DNA of 64,000 nt. Source: Epiperipatus broadwayi (taxonomy: Eukaryota; Onychophora; Udeonychophora; Euonychophora; Peripatidae). A model generated the notes under the pieces. The model saw only the letters and a list, made by a program, of their open reading frames with translations. It ran no database searches and was not told the origin of the DNA. The position numbers and the translations under genes were made by a program. Location of the stretch: NCBI GenBank assembly GCA_028023455.1, contig JAQFVV010006697.1:374001-438000 (forward strand), in the 5' to 3' direction. Positions 52,183 through 64,000 of this stretch are shown here, in pieces (position 1 is the first letter of the stretch; the number at the start of each line of letters is the position of its first letter).

Positions 52183-52217
52183 TTGATAAAGACTACAAAG
52201 TGTATAGTCGAAAGTAC
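52183..52217 (+). other. Hammerhead-like motif downstream of PLE 3
   Basis: TTGATAA (52183-52189; consensus CTGANGA, two changes), stem II GACTA/TAGTC (52191-52209) closing a loop with CAAAGTGTA, then GAAAG (52210-52214). A five-pair stem II flanked by near-consensus boxes just after a GIY-YIG domain fits the hammerhead known from PLE termini. Stem I and stem III are not convincing. Confidence 0.5.
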
Positions 52218-52280
52218 TTCTAAAAGAATATAATTTATATAAATTGTACTGTATTTTGATATATATATTGATTTGTATAT

Positions 52281-52282
<2 letters not shown>

Positions 52283-52329
<47 letters not shown>
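52283..52329. repeat. (TA)n microsatellite
   Basis: About 23 TA units. Confidence 0.95.
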
Positions 52330-52332
<3 letters not shown>

Positions 52333-52502
52333 TTATTTGGAATGTTTACTCATCATAATATCAGTTCCTATCATTTTAGCTCACCAGAATAAAATAAACT
52401 TTACTAATAGGATAAACTCTGATAGTAGAATACATTTGTTTATTATTATTTTTTTATTACTGCTGTGTTAGCTTATAATGCTTATGTCATGTTTCATTTG
52501 GG

Positions 52503-52505
<3 letters not shown>

Positions 52506-52583
<78 letters not shown>
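52506..52583. repeat. (TA)n microsatellite
   Basis: About 39 TA units. Confidence 0.95.
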
Positions 52584-52588
<5 letters not shown>

Positions 52589-55500
52589 TATTGTGGTATA
52601 TGGTCTAAAATATATTTAGTCAAAGGGATATAAAAATGTTTGAAGATACATACATTTATTATTACACATTTTTGTTATTTTCCCAAGTAAGGGAAAACAT
52701 AATCTTAATGTCATTGATCTGAAGAGAGAGAAAAATATTTATCTCTTGCAGTTAAAACCAATTTTAGTGTATTTTATTAAAGGATGAATATACAGACATT
52801 GTTGTCAAAGATATACTAAAGACCCAATTATTTACTTATATAAAAGAAAAATTGATATAAACCTTTTTCATTTCTTAATTTTACATAGAAATGAACTTGT
52901 CCACTTTGAATACAAATGCAGGTTGGTCTTTATTACTTAAATATGTGTGCTCTCTGTAACAAAGGTATGTGTCATTTTAAAATAATTAATGATCATTTGA
53001 CATATATTTTGGTTTGTCTATTGATACATTATTGGTTCTGCATTGTGAAATAAAATATATATATCTCCACTGTTATTGTTAGTGTTGTTTTACCTTGCTA
53101 TAATATTGAGAATGATTTGTGACAGTTTTTAGCTGATAGGATGTTCCAATAGAATGGCATCCAATAGATTAATATTAATATTGAGCATGGGCTGATGGAG
53201 AATCACCTATGGCTGATTCTATGAGAGGATAGTTTGGTAGAGACTGAGTAATAATTAATGCTTGTTAGCATAAATAATCCTAAAAGGATATCCATTGTCT
53301 GAATTCTATTTTTTTTATGATGAGGCAAAGCCCACATGTGTATACCCATAGAGAGGTAGTATAATTAGCCATAGTATTATAAAACTGTCAGGTTGTTTTA
53401 TGGAGCCTCCCTTTTTATTGTTATATCCCTCATGATGATATAGAGTTAGTTTTTCCAACATGTATGGTGAAGTTTCATATTTAAAATCATATGGCAAGGA
53501 TAAAATAATGTTAAATTTAGGAACACTGATCTAGCTATAGTGTTTTCCTAATTGGAATAGTGCTTTATGATGTTGTAGGATCATAATCAGTTATAGACAG
53601 ACCAAACCAAGATCTATTTGTAATTGTAGAACTTATAGATGTAAGAGCAAGAGATGCATATGGGCAACGGGGATTTATCTTCATTAAGTAATGACTTAAC
53701 AATGGATTGGCAAGATCAGTTAAGTATTCAATAATTAGGTTATGGACATAGGTAATGTTTTGTGATACATATGTGTATTTTACTTTTGATGTCTGTTCTT
53801 ACTTTAATGCACTGAACCTATTCCTCTCAAATTTTAATGTTATTAATTGCACAGACTATGATTATTGCCCTTATCATATTCTGATAAAAGAAATGGCTAA
53901 CATATAATCAATACTTTATAATTTTTGAATTCTAAATTTAAAATTTGTGCATACCATAAGGTCTTAAATACACTGTTGTTTTTGTAATTTAATTGCTACT
54001 TCAGTTTCAATAAGGTTTCATTATCTTATTCTTTAAAATAGGCTAAACAGTAATAAGTGATACTTTGAATATCATTGTATAAACTGGTTGTATTGACTAA
54101 AAATATGGTCAATGGGATACTGAGTATTTTCCCATCCCTGAGTTTAATTTAATATATTGGTTTTATTTCATGCCATGTCTTTGAATTAAAATTTGTAAAT
54201 ATTGTAAATAAAGTTTGTTGTGTTTAAATATTTATTTAGTTGCCTATAGTCTTATTGCTAATCACCATATATACACTATTATTGTTATTTCTATCAATCT
54301 ATCAGAAGATTATATATTGAAATCATCATCAACCAATATAGTACATTTAACTTTTGTTAAAATATCAAAATAATTTTGTTAAGCCCTGTCACTTAAGAGT
54401 ACATCTAATGCATCATCACATAATAATTAAATATTATTAACCTAGGGCACATATTATTTTAAGTAAGAGATTAAAAGCTAAATAGAATATTGATTTAATT
54501 GATTTAGTTAAATCCACAGAGCTATCATTCACTGATCTTGATCACATGGTTTATAATTATTTGAAAAAAGGACTTTGGTAAGTTATTGTGTTTATTTATT
54601 AAAAAGTTATTACTATTTCTTAAATATTAAAGTGATAAGAGTTATTGAGTTTATAAAGTTTATGTGTAACGGCTAAATATAGTTGTGAATTTGAAATTAT
54701 ATTAATTCTTTGACTGTTTTTTACGAGGCTCCTCGTCGACATCTGAAATCACTCTAACTCAGCCAGTTTTTATACGAAAATATTCGTTAAACACGTATTG
54801 AATTCGTTTTTAAAAGTTCTGTACGATGGTGACATCTTCTGATTTATTTTAGAAGTAAAAAATAGAAAAAAAACGCATTTAAACCTAAACAAAGAAGGAA
54901 CATTATTTGTGATTGGTTCTTAGCATGCTCTCAGCTGAAAAAGACATTCTGATTGGCTGGAAAGAACAAAGAAACTGCCTGATCAAAGAAAATAAAGAAA
55001 AACGCTGAGATTTTCATTTCGAATACGATTTAATTATTATAAAAGAATATTTTGAGAAATTAAAATTATTTTCAGAGAGAATAATAAAAAAACAAAATTA
55101 TTTTCGAAAAATATTGAAGATTTAAGTAAAAATATTGAAGATGTAGTAAAAAGAAATATTTACTTTTCTATAACGTAAAAGTCGATCTTTTTGTTTACAT
55201 TATAACTTTTATGTTGCCGATATTGAATATTTTAGAATAAATAAATAGCAATTTATTTTTGAAAGAACTTTCGTTTTCTTCATAACCTGAAAAATTAATT
55301 ATATACTTTTTATAAACGTATCTGAGTTGAATTTAATATTATAGGCGAATATGTTTTAACAATAGGCTTTGTCTTCAGTTTGTGAGTTGGCCAATTAAAA
55401 GATTTGATTTTTATCTGATACAACCAATGATAAAATTAGCGGTTAAAAGGTTAAGAGCTGGCATGTGTATTATGTTTGTGTAGTGGCAATATCCCTATCA

Positions 55501-57256
55501 CTGACCCAAATATATGTTGTATAACAATTTTGATATGCTAGAACCCTGAAAAGAATTAGTTGTTAAGTTTCAAGGTAGAATTTAAATTTATAATAAATTT
55601 TATATCTAGTTAATTATTATAGTTGGACTTGAAATAGATTACTTTCACTGTTTTATGAAAGTCAACCAAACTTTAAGGTATAAATTACTTCTTTTGTTGT
55701 AAAAAGTATAGTTTGTTTTAACTTCATGATAAATATTCTGGTTGTGTCATGCTTGAAATACCTATTTTTATTTAGCTTATCTTTGTACCATTTAATACCA
55801 TATTAGTTTCTAGTTTAAGATTTCAGTCTCCATCATTAACATTCTTCTTCAATTTCATCTTGAACTTTCTTTTATTTAGTCATTCTCATGTGATATTAAT
55901 TCCTTATCATAATTGATTAATCATACATTAACTTTTATTCTTTTATCATCTTAACTATTCATTAACTCTTATTCTACCATCATCTTAATCATTCATTATT
56001 CTCATACATCTTCATTCTTTTCTCTTCATTCTTAGACTCATTTCATTCCACTATTTAATTATTACTTCTTTCCATCATCAATTTAGTCATCCACATCATA
56101 ATTTACTTATCACTTCATTTATACGTTTAATTTTATAATCATTCTAGAGATATAATTATTAGTCATTATTAGTTTGCTGAATATCAAATTTAACTCATCA
56201 CATTTTGTTTGTGTGGATTTCAAAGCTGGTTTGACCAGAAGTTATTATCTTTATTAATCACCTTGTGATCTTCTTTAGATCTATAGTTTCATGCTAGTTT
56301 TATTCAATACAGGAATCATTTCGTTAGTTTTACATTTTTGTTTCTTTATGTTTATATTCTTGATAATGAGAGTATGATAGGTTGCATAGGAGAATCTAGT
56401 CGCTAAAACGTGCGGCATGATTCGTTTATAACCAGTTAGACCAGTGAGAAGGTTACAATATATACTTAAAACATATTTTACCATATATACTTGAAACGCA
56501 CGAACAGAGATAACTTATCTGTAAAATAAATTTTATGTTGAACCACCATTCTCCACTTTACCTAAATAACAATCTCTTACAAACACGACTGCAATTAATG
56601 CATATTTATTTACTATCAAACAACATAGATTTGTTGTACATGTTTTAATTTTTTGCAATCACATTTTTGAAATTTATTTTAGAAAAAAAATATGGACGAT
56701 TTGTAGTAATTTGTTATTAGAGTAGAAATTATGTCTGTCTGCCAACATCAATAAATCAACTTTGTTATATTATAATGTTTTTTTTTTTAAAAAAAATTAC
56801 TATATTCACATAAAACAATTGGATCACAATCTTGTGAACTATTGTGGGTCTTTATCATTTTAATAAATAAAAAAATATTGCATAACACATGTTAGAATCA
56901 ACTATATTGTTTATAACATGACTTGGAAGCCTTGAAAATGGGTAATTTTTTTAAAAAAAGGATGCCAAGGTTGAGGCAGGCAAACTATATAAATACCGTT
57001 TATTTTTATTTGCGTAACAGTAGTAAACTGTGCAGTAATTATATAATTAGCTATATAGATTAATATCTTTAGGCTTAATAAATTATTTACAAAATCCAAA
57101 AACAAATTATGTAATATTTTGAAAATCGTACTTCTTTTTTAATGAATTAGTTTTTCTTTGACCATTGTTAAATATTATGTAACTTATTCAACTGGTTACT
57201 TTTAAGCCAATAAACATCACATGACCACCACGTCTTATGCTTGTGTATAACTGTTG
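52584..57256. other. Region without a recognised gene
   Basis: Short frames only. 54720-55000 is locally richer in CG dinucleotides and has two ATTGG boxes (54912 and 54952, inverted CCAAT), so a promoter or decayed repeat is conceivable. A T/C-rich stretch with many CATTC/TCATC units covers 55830-56130. No RNA gene was recognised. Confidence 0.45.
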
Positions 57257-57426
57257 TTAAAACAGGCAAAACTTACTATACGTATTGCCACACACAGCAA
57301 GCTAGAGTAATCAATGGATGCCAGAAGGCTTGTGCATAAAATCTCAATCTAGTGCCTACTCATCCAATATCCCCAGACTAGTTTGCTGTCTGTGGCAATA
57401 CGTATAATGAGTTTTGCCTGTTTTAA
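57257..57426. mobile_element. TTAA-flanked MITE, copy 2
   Basis: 170 bp with TTAA at 57257-57260 and 57423-57426. Inverted ends AACAGGCAAAACT then ATACGTATTGCC are present on both sides with two mismatches. The interior AATCAATGGATGCCAGAAGG and GTGCATAAAATC match copy 1 at 39204-39395, whereas the inner parts of the inverted repeats differ between copies in a compensatory way. Confidence 0.78.
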
Positions 57427-59112
57427 CTGGTTAGTTTTGAGAAAAAACATTGTAAAAAATAAATACAATAACTTTACAATAACATGTGATCAATATAAAA
57501 TTGCTTCCTTTTAATACAATTTGTTATATCTCTAATTTGGAAGTATCTTATACACTTTTAAATACTTTTTATCAGTTTATAAAAAATTGTAGTATAGAAA
57601 CTAAGTTATATATCGACAACGCTGAAAATATTTTGAACATAGAGTAATAAAACTTTTACCAAATATTGTTTATTTATTTAAGGGGGAGGGTAATTTATAT
57701 TGTGTATGTTTACCTTTTTGCAAACATTTATTTCAAATTTTAACTAGATTATTTCATAAATAAAACTTATATATATATAGAGAGAGAGAGAGAGTGAGAG
57801 AGAGATTGGATTTGAACTTACCTAAACAAAATTTTTCTTCTATTTTATGATTTGTATTAAATAAAAAAAAAACAAAAACAAGTGAAATATATATTCTTCA
57901 CTTTTCGATACACTTCGGATATTTTCCCGCGTCTGCTGTGTCAAAACTACATTTTTATTTAAATCCAAGATTATTTATTTAATAACTAGCACTTTAATTA
58001 AAATGATGAAAAACAAAACATCATTATTAAATAATTATATTTTTAAAAATTTATATTTTATTCTAATACTTATATGCGTTAAAAATGTAGCATTAATCTT
58101 TCTAAATCAGCGTTGTTTGAGTTTCTGCGCTCGGGGATGGCTGTATTTGGTAGAGATGAGATGAGTGATACTTGAATGATACTCGGACAAATGTAATATA
58201 TATAAACTAATGTTTATGTTTTACTAATCATAACAATATTTTTCGGAGGAGACCTATCTTAGTAAAAAATAAAATGGGAATGAAATAATGACAGTAATCA
58301 GTCATTAGAGCAAGATTATACTTGTACTCAATTAGATAATAAAATAATGACGTAGTTGTTGTGCAGACAAGGAGTCTGTCACCTAATTGTCAAAGAATTT
58401 AGTTTAAATATGGCCATAATTGTCATTTATATTCATAATGTAAGGAAATTCTCTTTTGTAGCGGTAGTTTTATTGTTCCAATATATATGTTAATGTAATT
58501 CGATCTTTTCAATATTTCTATGATTTGTTTACATATTCTTTGGTGATGTTTGTTGAATCTGGATGCATTTTAGCGATGTAAGAAATCTATGTGATAACTA
58601 ATGATCAAAACATGTATAGCGACTAGTGCTCATGATTTTAAGAGCTTTTAGTGGCATTCATGTATTCACTTCTTCTTATACTTATATATCGTTTGCTTCT
58701 ACCTATATCTATAGTTTGGCATATACCACAGAGAAGCTTATAAATTCATTGAATATCAAGAAAAATTAAATCCTTATATTCGGTTAGAAAATTATTATTC
58801 TGTTCAATGGATAATATTGTTCATCATTGTATTTTAGTACACATATATTTTGATCTATGGTTCCTTTTATATAAAAAATGCATATTCCAAGAAAATCATT
58901 TGCTTAATTTTTTTGGTGTTTTTGACTTACAGAATTGCTTTATAACTGCCCAATAGTAAGACATCCCAATGTGTTTTATCATTTTTCTTAATATAAATTT
59001 ACTTGAAAGTGAGACTATCTAAATGAACAATAATTTTACTATGAAAAAAAGACTTGGAATGAATGATTGAGAGATGTTGCCTTCAGATAAGTATTATTAT
59101 ATGTAGGTTACC

Positions 59113-59118
<6 letters not shown>
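57427..59118. other. Region without a recognised gene
   Basis: It contains a (GA)n tract at 57780-57805 after a TA run. No coding motif was seen on either strand. Confidence 0.45.

Positions 59119-59169
<51 letters not shown>
59119..59169. repeat. (TA)n microsatellite
   Basis: About 25 TA units; it is also the 3' truncation point of the minus-strand Penelope-like element beside it. Confidence 0.95.
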
Positions 59170-59172
<3 letters not shown>

Positions 59173-60060
59173 TGTCAAATCCCTGTTAGTTTTAAAGAAA
59201 GAAACCTCAAGAAAACTAATTTATTTACCATTCTCCATTTTTAAAGTGAATTTTATTAGGAGGTGTGCATTACAAAGGCATTCGAATTTTCTTCATCATG
59301 TGGCCAATAGCAGAAATATTATCAATGTATCTTAGCTAGATATATAGCTCATACAATACTGACTCTAGAGCTTATGTTTCAAATTCTTACGTGAATAAAT
59401 TGACAAAAACTATGGAGATGAAAGATCCATTTAAGATTCAAATTACTGGATTATAGTTTTGATTACTGTAAGACAAAATGGTTAGAAAGTCAATGTTTAG
59501 CTGGCATAGTGATGTGATTGTATAAATTGTAATTTTAGAAGCTGTATTTAATGCCATGTCAATTAATATGTTATTAAATAGTGAAGCAACATTAAGGCTA
59601 ATAAGAATATGATTTAAAATGATTTTCAAATTACTTCTATAGAGGTAATGTGAGGGTTGTTTGTATAGATGCTTGCATAGTAGAAATAATTCTTTGTGTT
59701 TGACTTGATTTACCATCAATCTTGATAGAGGTGAGCATAATGCAATCACAATAGGATGGATTAAAACTTCTATTTTATGTACTTTAGTAAACCATAGAAT
59801 TTAGGCGTTTAGAAGATTTTTTCTTATGATAATTGTATATTTTATATCATCATCAATTGAACATTTGTTAATAAGAACTTTAATTGTTTTTCAAGATAAG
59901 TAATATGATGTTTTTTTGTTTTAAGATAAACTTTATTATTTAACGGCTTTATGATTTTATTATTATAGTTATCTTGTTTAGAGTGGCAGTGGCATTTCTC
60001 TTTTTTTGCATGAACTACAGAGTTTAATTTGTAACGTTTAGTGTTAAACATCTAAAACCA
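59170..60060 (-). mobile_element. Penelope-like element 4, RT part, degenerate
   Basis: Minus strand. 60051-59842 is a basic N-terminal region with YLEKQLKFLLTN. From about 59800 the frame gives WFTKVHKIEV (PLE YGLPKIHK), HPIVIALCSPLSRL (RPIVSxxGSPTY) and LNHILISLNVASLFNNILID (LVSFDVVSLFTNIPID, with the catalytic Asp read as N). At 59331-59270 LRYIDNISAIG replaces the RYVDD box, again D to N. NFLEVSFFKTNRDLT follows (PFLDVxIxR). The GIY-YIG part is absent: the element meets a TA tract. Stops occur near 59795, 59437 and 59265. It is clearly inactive. Confidence 0.75.
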
Positions 60061-61315
60061 GTTTTTAAATTGGAAGTGAAAAGTTGCAAACATTGATTTT
60101 ATATTTGCCTATTAGTTAGTAGGGTTAAATTCTGAAATGTTTTTTTTTTAAGGAAAAGTAGCTCGTCATAAAGAATTTATTTTATTATTATGATATAATT
60201 ATCCAATGTTAATCTTTTCATAAATTAATGAAATACTCCAAAAACTTGAGTTGAGTAGAGCCACTATCAAAAGTTATAAAAATAAATATAGTATAACTTA
60301 ATAGCAGTAAGCGAGCTTCGACGAATTCTTTCTAGAATCATAGTGAAGAAGAAATGAACGATTAACCAGATGACTATATAAAGGTTAAAAAGTAAGCAAA
60401 GTATGGCAGAGAGAAATGTAAATTTATAAATGTTAGATGTTCCATGTTTTTAATAAAAGAATATACTCCTTTTTGTTGATTGAATGTGGGTTTGTTGCAA
60501 TAACTTATGCCTCGTGGAATATTCTTTTTCGATCATTCCTCTCTGTGTAAATGGTGTCGACATTAGAGGAAAAAAGATGTTTTCTTGTAGCAAGCTACTC
60601 CACAATGTGGAATCAAACTCTGGTCTCATGCATGGCAGGTAGGGATATTTACCATTTATTGATATAAAAGGGCTTTATGGATCGGTGGCTAGAGACATTT
60701 CTGTTGCATGCATTCAAGAAATCTCGCAGCAAAATAACTACAACCAGCATAGGAAAGATTTTATTCTTCAGGTGTTGAGGTGGATTTTCTCCATGACTTG
60801 ATTACTTCAGAAAATTTCACTAGCTCATTAAATTAATTAGAGCATAGCCATACAAATTAATACAAAATCCATATACCTTTTTTTTAAATAAAATACCTTC
60901 CGTTCTCTACGGCACTGTCATTCTAATAACTTAATTTTTTTTTTTGAGCTCCCAAGTCAGTTAATCAGCAGTTCTAGCTTTCTTAATTTCTCTGGAATGC
61001 TTTTAATATATTTTTTTTTAATTTTTTGTCCGATTTCTTGGAATTTAGAGAAGCTAAGTACTATAACAAATAACAAGAAATTGCCGAGAGGCATTTATAG
61101 CAAAATTTTTTCGTTATCCTCATTAAAATAAGACATATGATAAGACTCAAATGTACATTTAAAACAAGTAATAAAAAATAATATATTTGTGTATAACTGT
61201 ATCTCTCAATTACTAGTTTTTATAACAACATATTTCCAAATATGTTTTAAACAACATTTTATATATCTTTTTTCTTTTTCTTTTAAAAAAAGTTTAAAAC
61301 CTATTTCTCTCTTTA

Positions 61316-61316
<1 letters not shown>
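60061..61316. other. Region without a recognised gene
   Basis: No coding motif. It contains the possible SINE fragment listed at 60560-60665. Confidence 0.45.
60560..60665 (-). repeat. Possible tRNA-derived SINE fragment
   Basis: The minus strand reads CTGCCATGCATGAGACC and then AGAGTTTGATTCCACATTG. Many invertebrate tRNA-related SINEs have CTGCCATGCAGGAGACC followed by a B-box GGTTCGATTCC, so this looks like a mutated B-box region. The A-box and 3' tail are unclear. Confidence 0.4.

Positions 61317-61355
<39 letters not shown>
61317..61355. repeat. (CA)n(TA)n microsatellite at an RTE 3' end
   Basis: 12 CA and 7 TA units; on the minus strand they follow the RTE terminus GGTTGATAATGA. Confidence 0.93.
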
Positions 61356-61360
61356 CATTA

Positions 61361-62836
61361 TCAACCATTATCAATCCACTGCAGGATGAAGGTCTCTCCA
61401 AGTTTAATCCATCTTCTCTGATCTTTAGCTTCTCTTCTCCACATCACCTCTGCACACTTTCTTATTTCATCCATCCATCTCACATGTGGTCTCTTTCTGA
61501 GTCCTTTACAATATCTTGGAATCCAGTTTAAAATTTCAATTGTCCGTCTATTATCACCTCTCCTAGCAATATGTCCAGCCCAACTACACTTCAATCTTTT
61601 AATTATTTCAATGAGGTCAGTAACACCTGTTTGTTCTCTTACCCATACATTTCGTTTTAGATCTCTTCTTGTTATTCCCAACATACACCTCTCCATACTT
61701 TTTTGAGTGGTCTGAAGTCTCTGTATTGCTCTTCTATTGAGTGTCCAAGTCTCAGATCCATAAGTAAGAACTGGTAAAACACATTTGTTAAAAACCTTCC
61801 TTTTCAAACACATAGGCATATTTCCTTTTAATATCAAGTTATTTCTACCAAAAGCACTCCAACCAAGTTTAATTCTATGATTAATTTTCTCCATTATATT
61901 TCCATCTGTATTAATAATCTGACCAAGGTATTTGTAACTGTTAACTTTTTCTAATTCATCATAATCAATCTTTATTTTCATATTTTGAGCAAATCGATTA
62001 AACATTAGTTTAGTCTTTTTAACATTTATCTTTAGTCCTACTTTCCTACTTTCATCTGATAACTCCTGCAACATTTCCTGCTGCTCTGAAGCATTATTTG
62101 CCAAAACAACTACATCATCTGTGAAATCTAAATGACTTAAATAATCTCCATTTACTTTCACTCCTTTAGTTTTCCATTTTAATCCACAAAATACTTCTTG
62201 CAGCACTGCTGTAAAAAGTTTTGGAGATATGGAGTCACCTTGTCTTACACCTTTCTCAATGTTGATTTTCCCAGTATCATTATGTAATCTAATTGTTGCT
62301 GTTGCATTTTTATAAATATTCTTTAAAATATGAAAATATCCTGGATCTATACCTTTATGATCCAATGCTTTAATCACTGAAGAAATGTTTATAGAATCAA
62401 ATGCCTTTTCATAATCTACAAATCCAAAACATAATGACAACTCATATTCATTTGTCCTTTCTATAACTTCTCTCAGTACCTGAATGTGATCCACTGTACT
62501 AAAAAAACTTTTAAATCCAGCTTGTTCTCTTGGTTGGTGGAAATCCAATGTTCTCTGTAGATGAGTTGTAATTATCTTGGTAAAAAAATTATATAAAACT
62601 GATAAAAGGCTGATAGGTCTGTAATTTCTAATATCTTCTTTATCACCTTTTTAAAATATTAATATTATTACTGGATTCTTCCAATCATCCGGTACATCTT
62701 TATCATTTAGACATTTGGTATATAACTTTGCTAAAAAAAATTCTGTTTCTTCACCTGCTTCTTTTAATATATCAATTATAATTCCATCATTATCTGGAAC
62801 CTTTCCTTTCTTCATACATTTAATTGCATTTCTCAC
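61361..62836 (-). pseudogene. RTE reverse transcriptase and C-terminal domain
   Basis: From 62836 it reads KGKVPDNDGIIIDILKEAG, DDWKNPVIILIF, then (after a stop near 62652) GDKEDIRNYRPISLLS and QAGFKSFFSTVDHI, FVDYEKAFDSIN (block A), GVRQGDSISPKLFTA (B') and LDFTDDVVVLA (catalytic FADD box with A to T). The last 200 residues (YDELEKVNSYKYLG, LPVLTYGSETW, ERCMLGITRRD, SWAGHIARRG, VRWMDEIRKC) are the conserved RTE C-terminus, and are open for 395 codons from 62548. Only the frame break near 62650 separates the two parts, so this copy is relatively young. Confidence 0.88.
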
Positions 62837-63223
62837 TTCTTCATTTAAATTCTGGGCAATTCAGAAGATGTAATAGATATAGGAGGTACTTGATCTCTAT
62901 TACTATATAATTCTTGATAAAAATTTTCTACCAATTTCATGATGTCATCTCTCTTTTTAGTAATAATTCCATCTTTTTTCCTTATTGCAGATATAAATTT
63001 CCTACCAATACCAAAATGATGTTTTACATTCTTAAGACTTTTATTTTCTTCTACAGCTTTTCTTGCTAGTTCACAGTTAGTTATACTTTCTTATATTATT
63101 TTCAACTCTTTTCTGCACCATTTTACAAAATTCGAGATATTCAATTCTTTTTAGTGCATCATTTTTGTATATCTTCATATTTCTTCATAAATTCTCTAGT
63201 TTCATAGAAATTTTATTGGTCAC

Positions 63224-64000
63224 TCAATGCTTTTTTCTATCAGCTATCTTTGTTGCAGTTTTTAAAAGTGTATCAGTTATTTTCATATTAATTTCATTCA
63301 AATCTGAATCATGTTCAAAATTTACTAATACTTGAAATAGATTTGTAAGTTCTAATTTAAATTCATTAGAATGTTTCTGAAGAGTAGGAATATCAACTGT
63401 AAATATTGTTTTTCTTAACAATTTTTGTCTTTCTAGTTTTACAGTAACATGTATCTTGCACCTTACTAATCGATGATCACTTCCTGTGTTAAATCTATTA
63501 AGAACATTACAATCTTGAAATATGTATTTTCTGTTAATCAAAATATAATCCAATTCTGCTGTACCTTCATTTGGATGCTTCCATGTCCATTTTCTTTTAA
63601 CATTTTTCTCAAAAAAAAGCTATTCATAATATAAAGTTTTTCTTTTTCTGCAAACTCCACAAGTCTATGTCCTCTCTCATTTCTATTACCATAACCAAAA
63701 TTACCTACAGCACTTTCATCTTTCATTTGTTTACCAATTCTAGCATAAAAGTCTCCCATAACAATTTTAAAATGTTCTTTACTCTGATCAAAAGCCTTTT
63801 GTACATTCATATAAAAATCTTCTACTACTTCATCACTATGAGAACTTGTTGGGGCATAAACCTGAATTATCTGCATTTGGTATCTGCTATTAAGTTGTAT
63901 AACTAATCTTGCCACTCTGTCTGATACACCATCAATCTCCATAATATTGTTCTTCCACTTTTTATTTATAATGTATCCTACTCCACTTGTATTTCCAATA
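63224..64000 (-). pseudogene. RTE APE-type endonuclease
   Basis: Minus-strand frames 63942-63538 and 63553-63224 give QIIQVYAPTSSHSDE, KIVMGDFYARIGKQ (GDFNA in relatives, N to Y), GNRNERGHRLVEFAE, a WTWxxPN-like region, then after a frameshift at about 63545 DYILINRKYI and TGSDHRLVRCK, the terminal SDH catalytic motif. The endonuclease nicks target DNA to prime reverse transcription. The frameshift and the altered GDFN asparagine suggest inactivity. The start lies outside the window. Confidence 0.85.

Larger units (their letters stand above)
51791..52217 (+). mobile_element. Penelope-like element 3, GIY-YIG and 3' region only
   Basis: An extreme 5' truncation between TA tracts, with the last ~110 codons of a PLE and a 3' region holding a hammerhead-like motif. 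Confidence 0.82.
61356..64000 (-). mobile_element. RTE-like LINE, 3' 2.6 kb (continues beyond window)
   Basis: Minus-strand element with an APE endonuclease (64000-63224), linker, RT and a C-terminal domain (62836-61361), and a 3' end of only a few bases before TGATAATGA and TA repeats. Very short 3' ends and this protein family are typical of RTE/BovB-group LINEs. Two truncated relatives form the fold-back at 34438-36044. Confidence 0.9.

Noticed and set aside
55830-56130. Possible tandem repeat of CATTC/TCATC units
   Set aside because: Composition-biased T/C-rich DNA without a fixed period.
60600-60640. Functional tRNA gene
   Set aside because: Only a B-box-like segment is present; no acceptor stem, A-box or cloverleaf can be drawn.

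Overview
This window is AT-rich eukaryotic DNA, most likely from an invertebrate animal with a repeat-rich genome. The evidence is its inventory: APE-type non-LTR retrotransposons (CR1/Jockey-like with a PHD-finger ORF1, and RTE-like), Penelope-like elements with GIY-YIG nucleases, Ty3-like LTR elements, TTAA-flanked MITEs, and long (AAT)n and (TA)n microsatellites. I found no convincing host protein-coding gene, rRNA or canonical tRNA gene. I cannot name the species or phylum from sequence alone.

Layout. 1-6306: the 3' part of a plus-strand CR1-like LINE (family A), then a near-complete minus-strand CR1-like LINE (family B) with ORF1 (PHD finger) and ORF2 (endonuclease and RT), separated and bounded by (AAT)n/(AAC)n tracts. 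6307-10257: a nearly full-length but broken family A LINE whose ORF1 carries a tandem repeat. 10345-17580: a minus-strand LINE of a different type (CCHC-knuckle ORF1, APE endonuclease, RT, C-terminal zinc-binding motif). It is split by a 2.2 kb terminal-inverted-repeat element with a perfect 8-bp target duplication. 17700-20035: a 5'-truncated LINE between two (ATT)n tracts, then a Penelope-like element (PLE).

22272-25196: a tandem array of about 417-bp units, three and a bit forward and then four inverted. Each full unit contains a 47-nt sequence that folds as a type I hammerhead ribozyme. This is the most notable system here and resembles animal 'retrozyme' or ribozyme satellites. Four PLE remnants lie in the same window (18695, 39740, 51791 and 59170), and two have degenerate hammerhead-like motifs downstream. 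PLEs are the proposed mobilising partners of such ribozyme repeats.

25226-34399: a decayed LTR retrotransposon with about 2.55 kb direct repeats, a Gag-like coiled coil, an integrase C-terminal remnant and a polypurine tract. 34438-36044: a fold-back of two RTE 3' ends. 40550-43030: a broken Ty3-like pol (protease, RT, integrase). 43114-51775: two almost identical 2.08 kb direct repeats flanking 4.5 kb that holds a Gag-like open reading frame with a pol-like C-terminal tail. 52583-59100: largely featureless, with one MITE. 61356-64000: a minus-strand RTE LINE running off the window end.

Hardly any element looks intact. Most reading frames carry stops or frameshifts, so the region reads as a retroelement graveyard with some recent events: the 2.08 kb repeats, the homogenised ribozyme array and the clean 8-bp target duplication.
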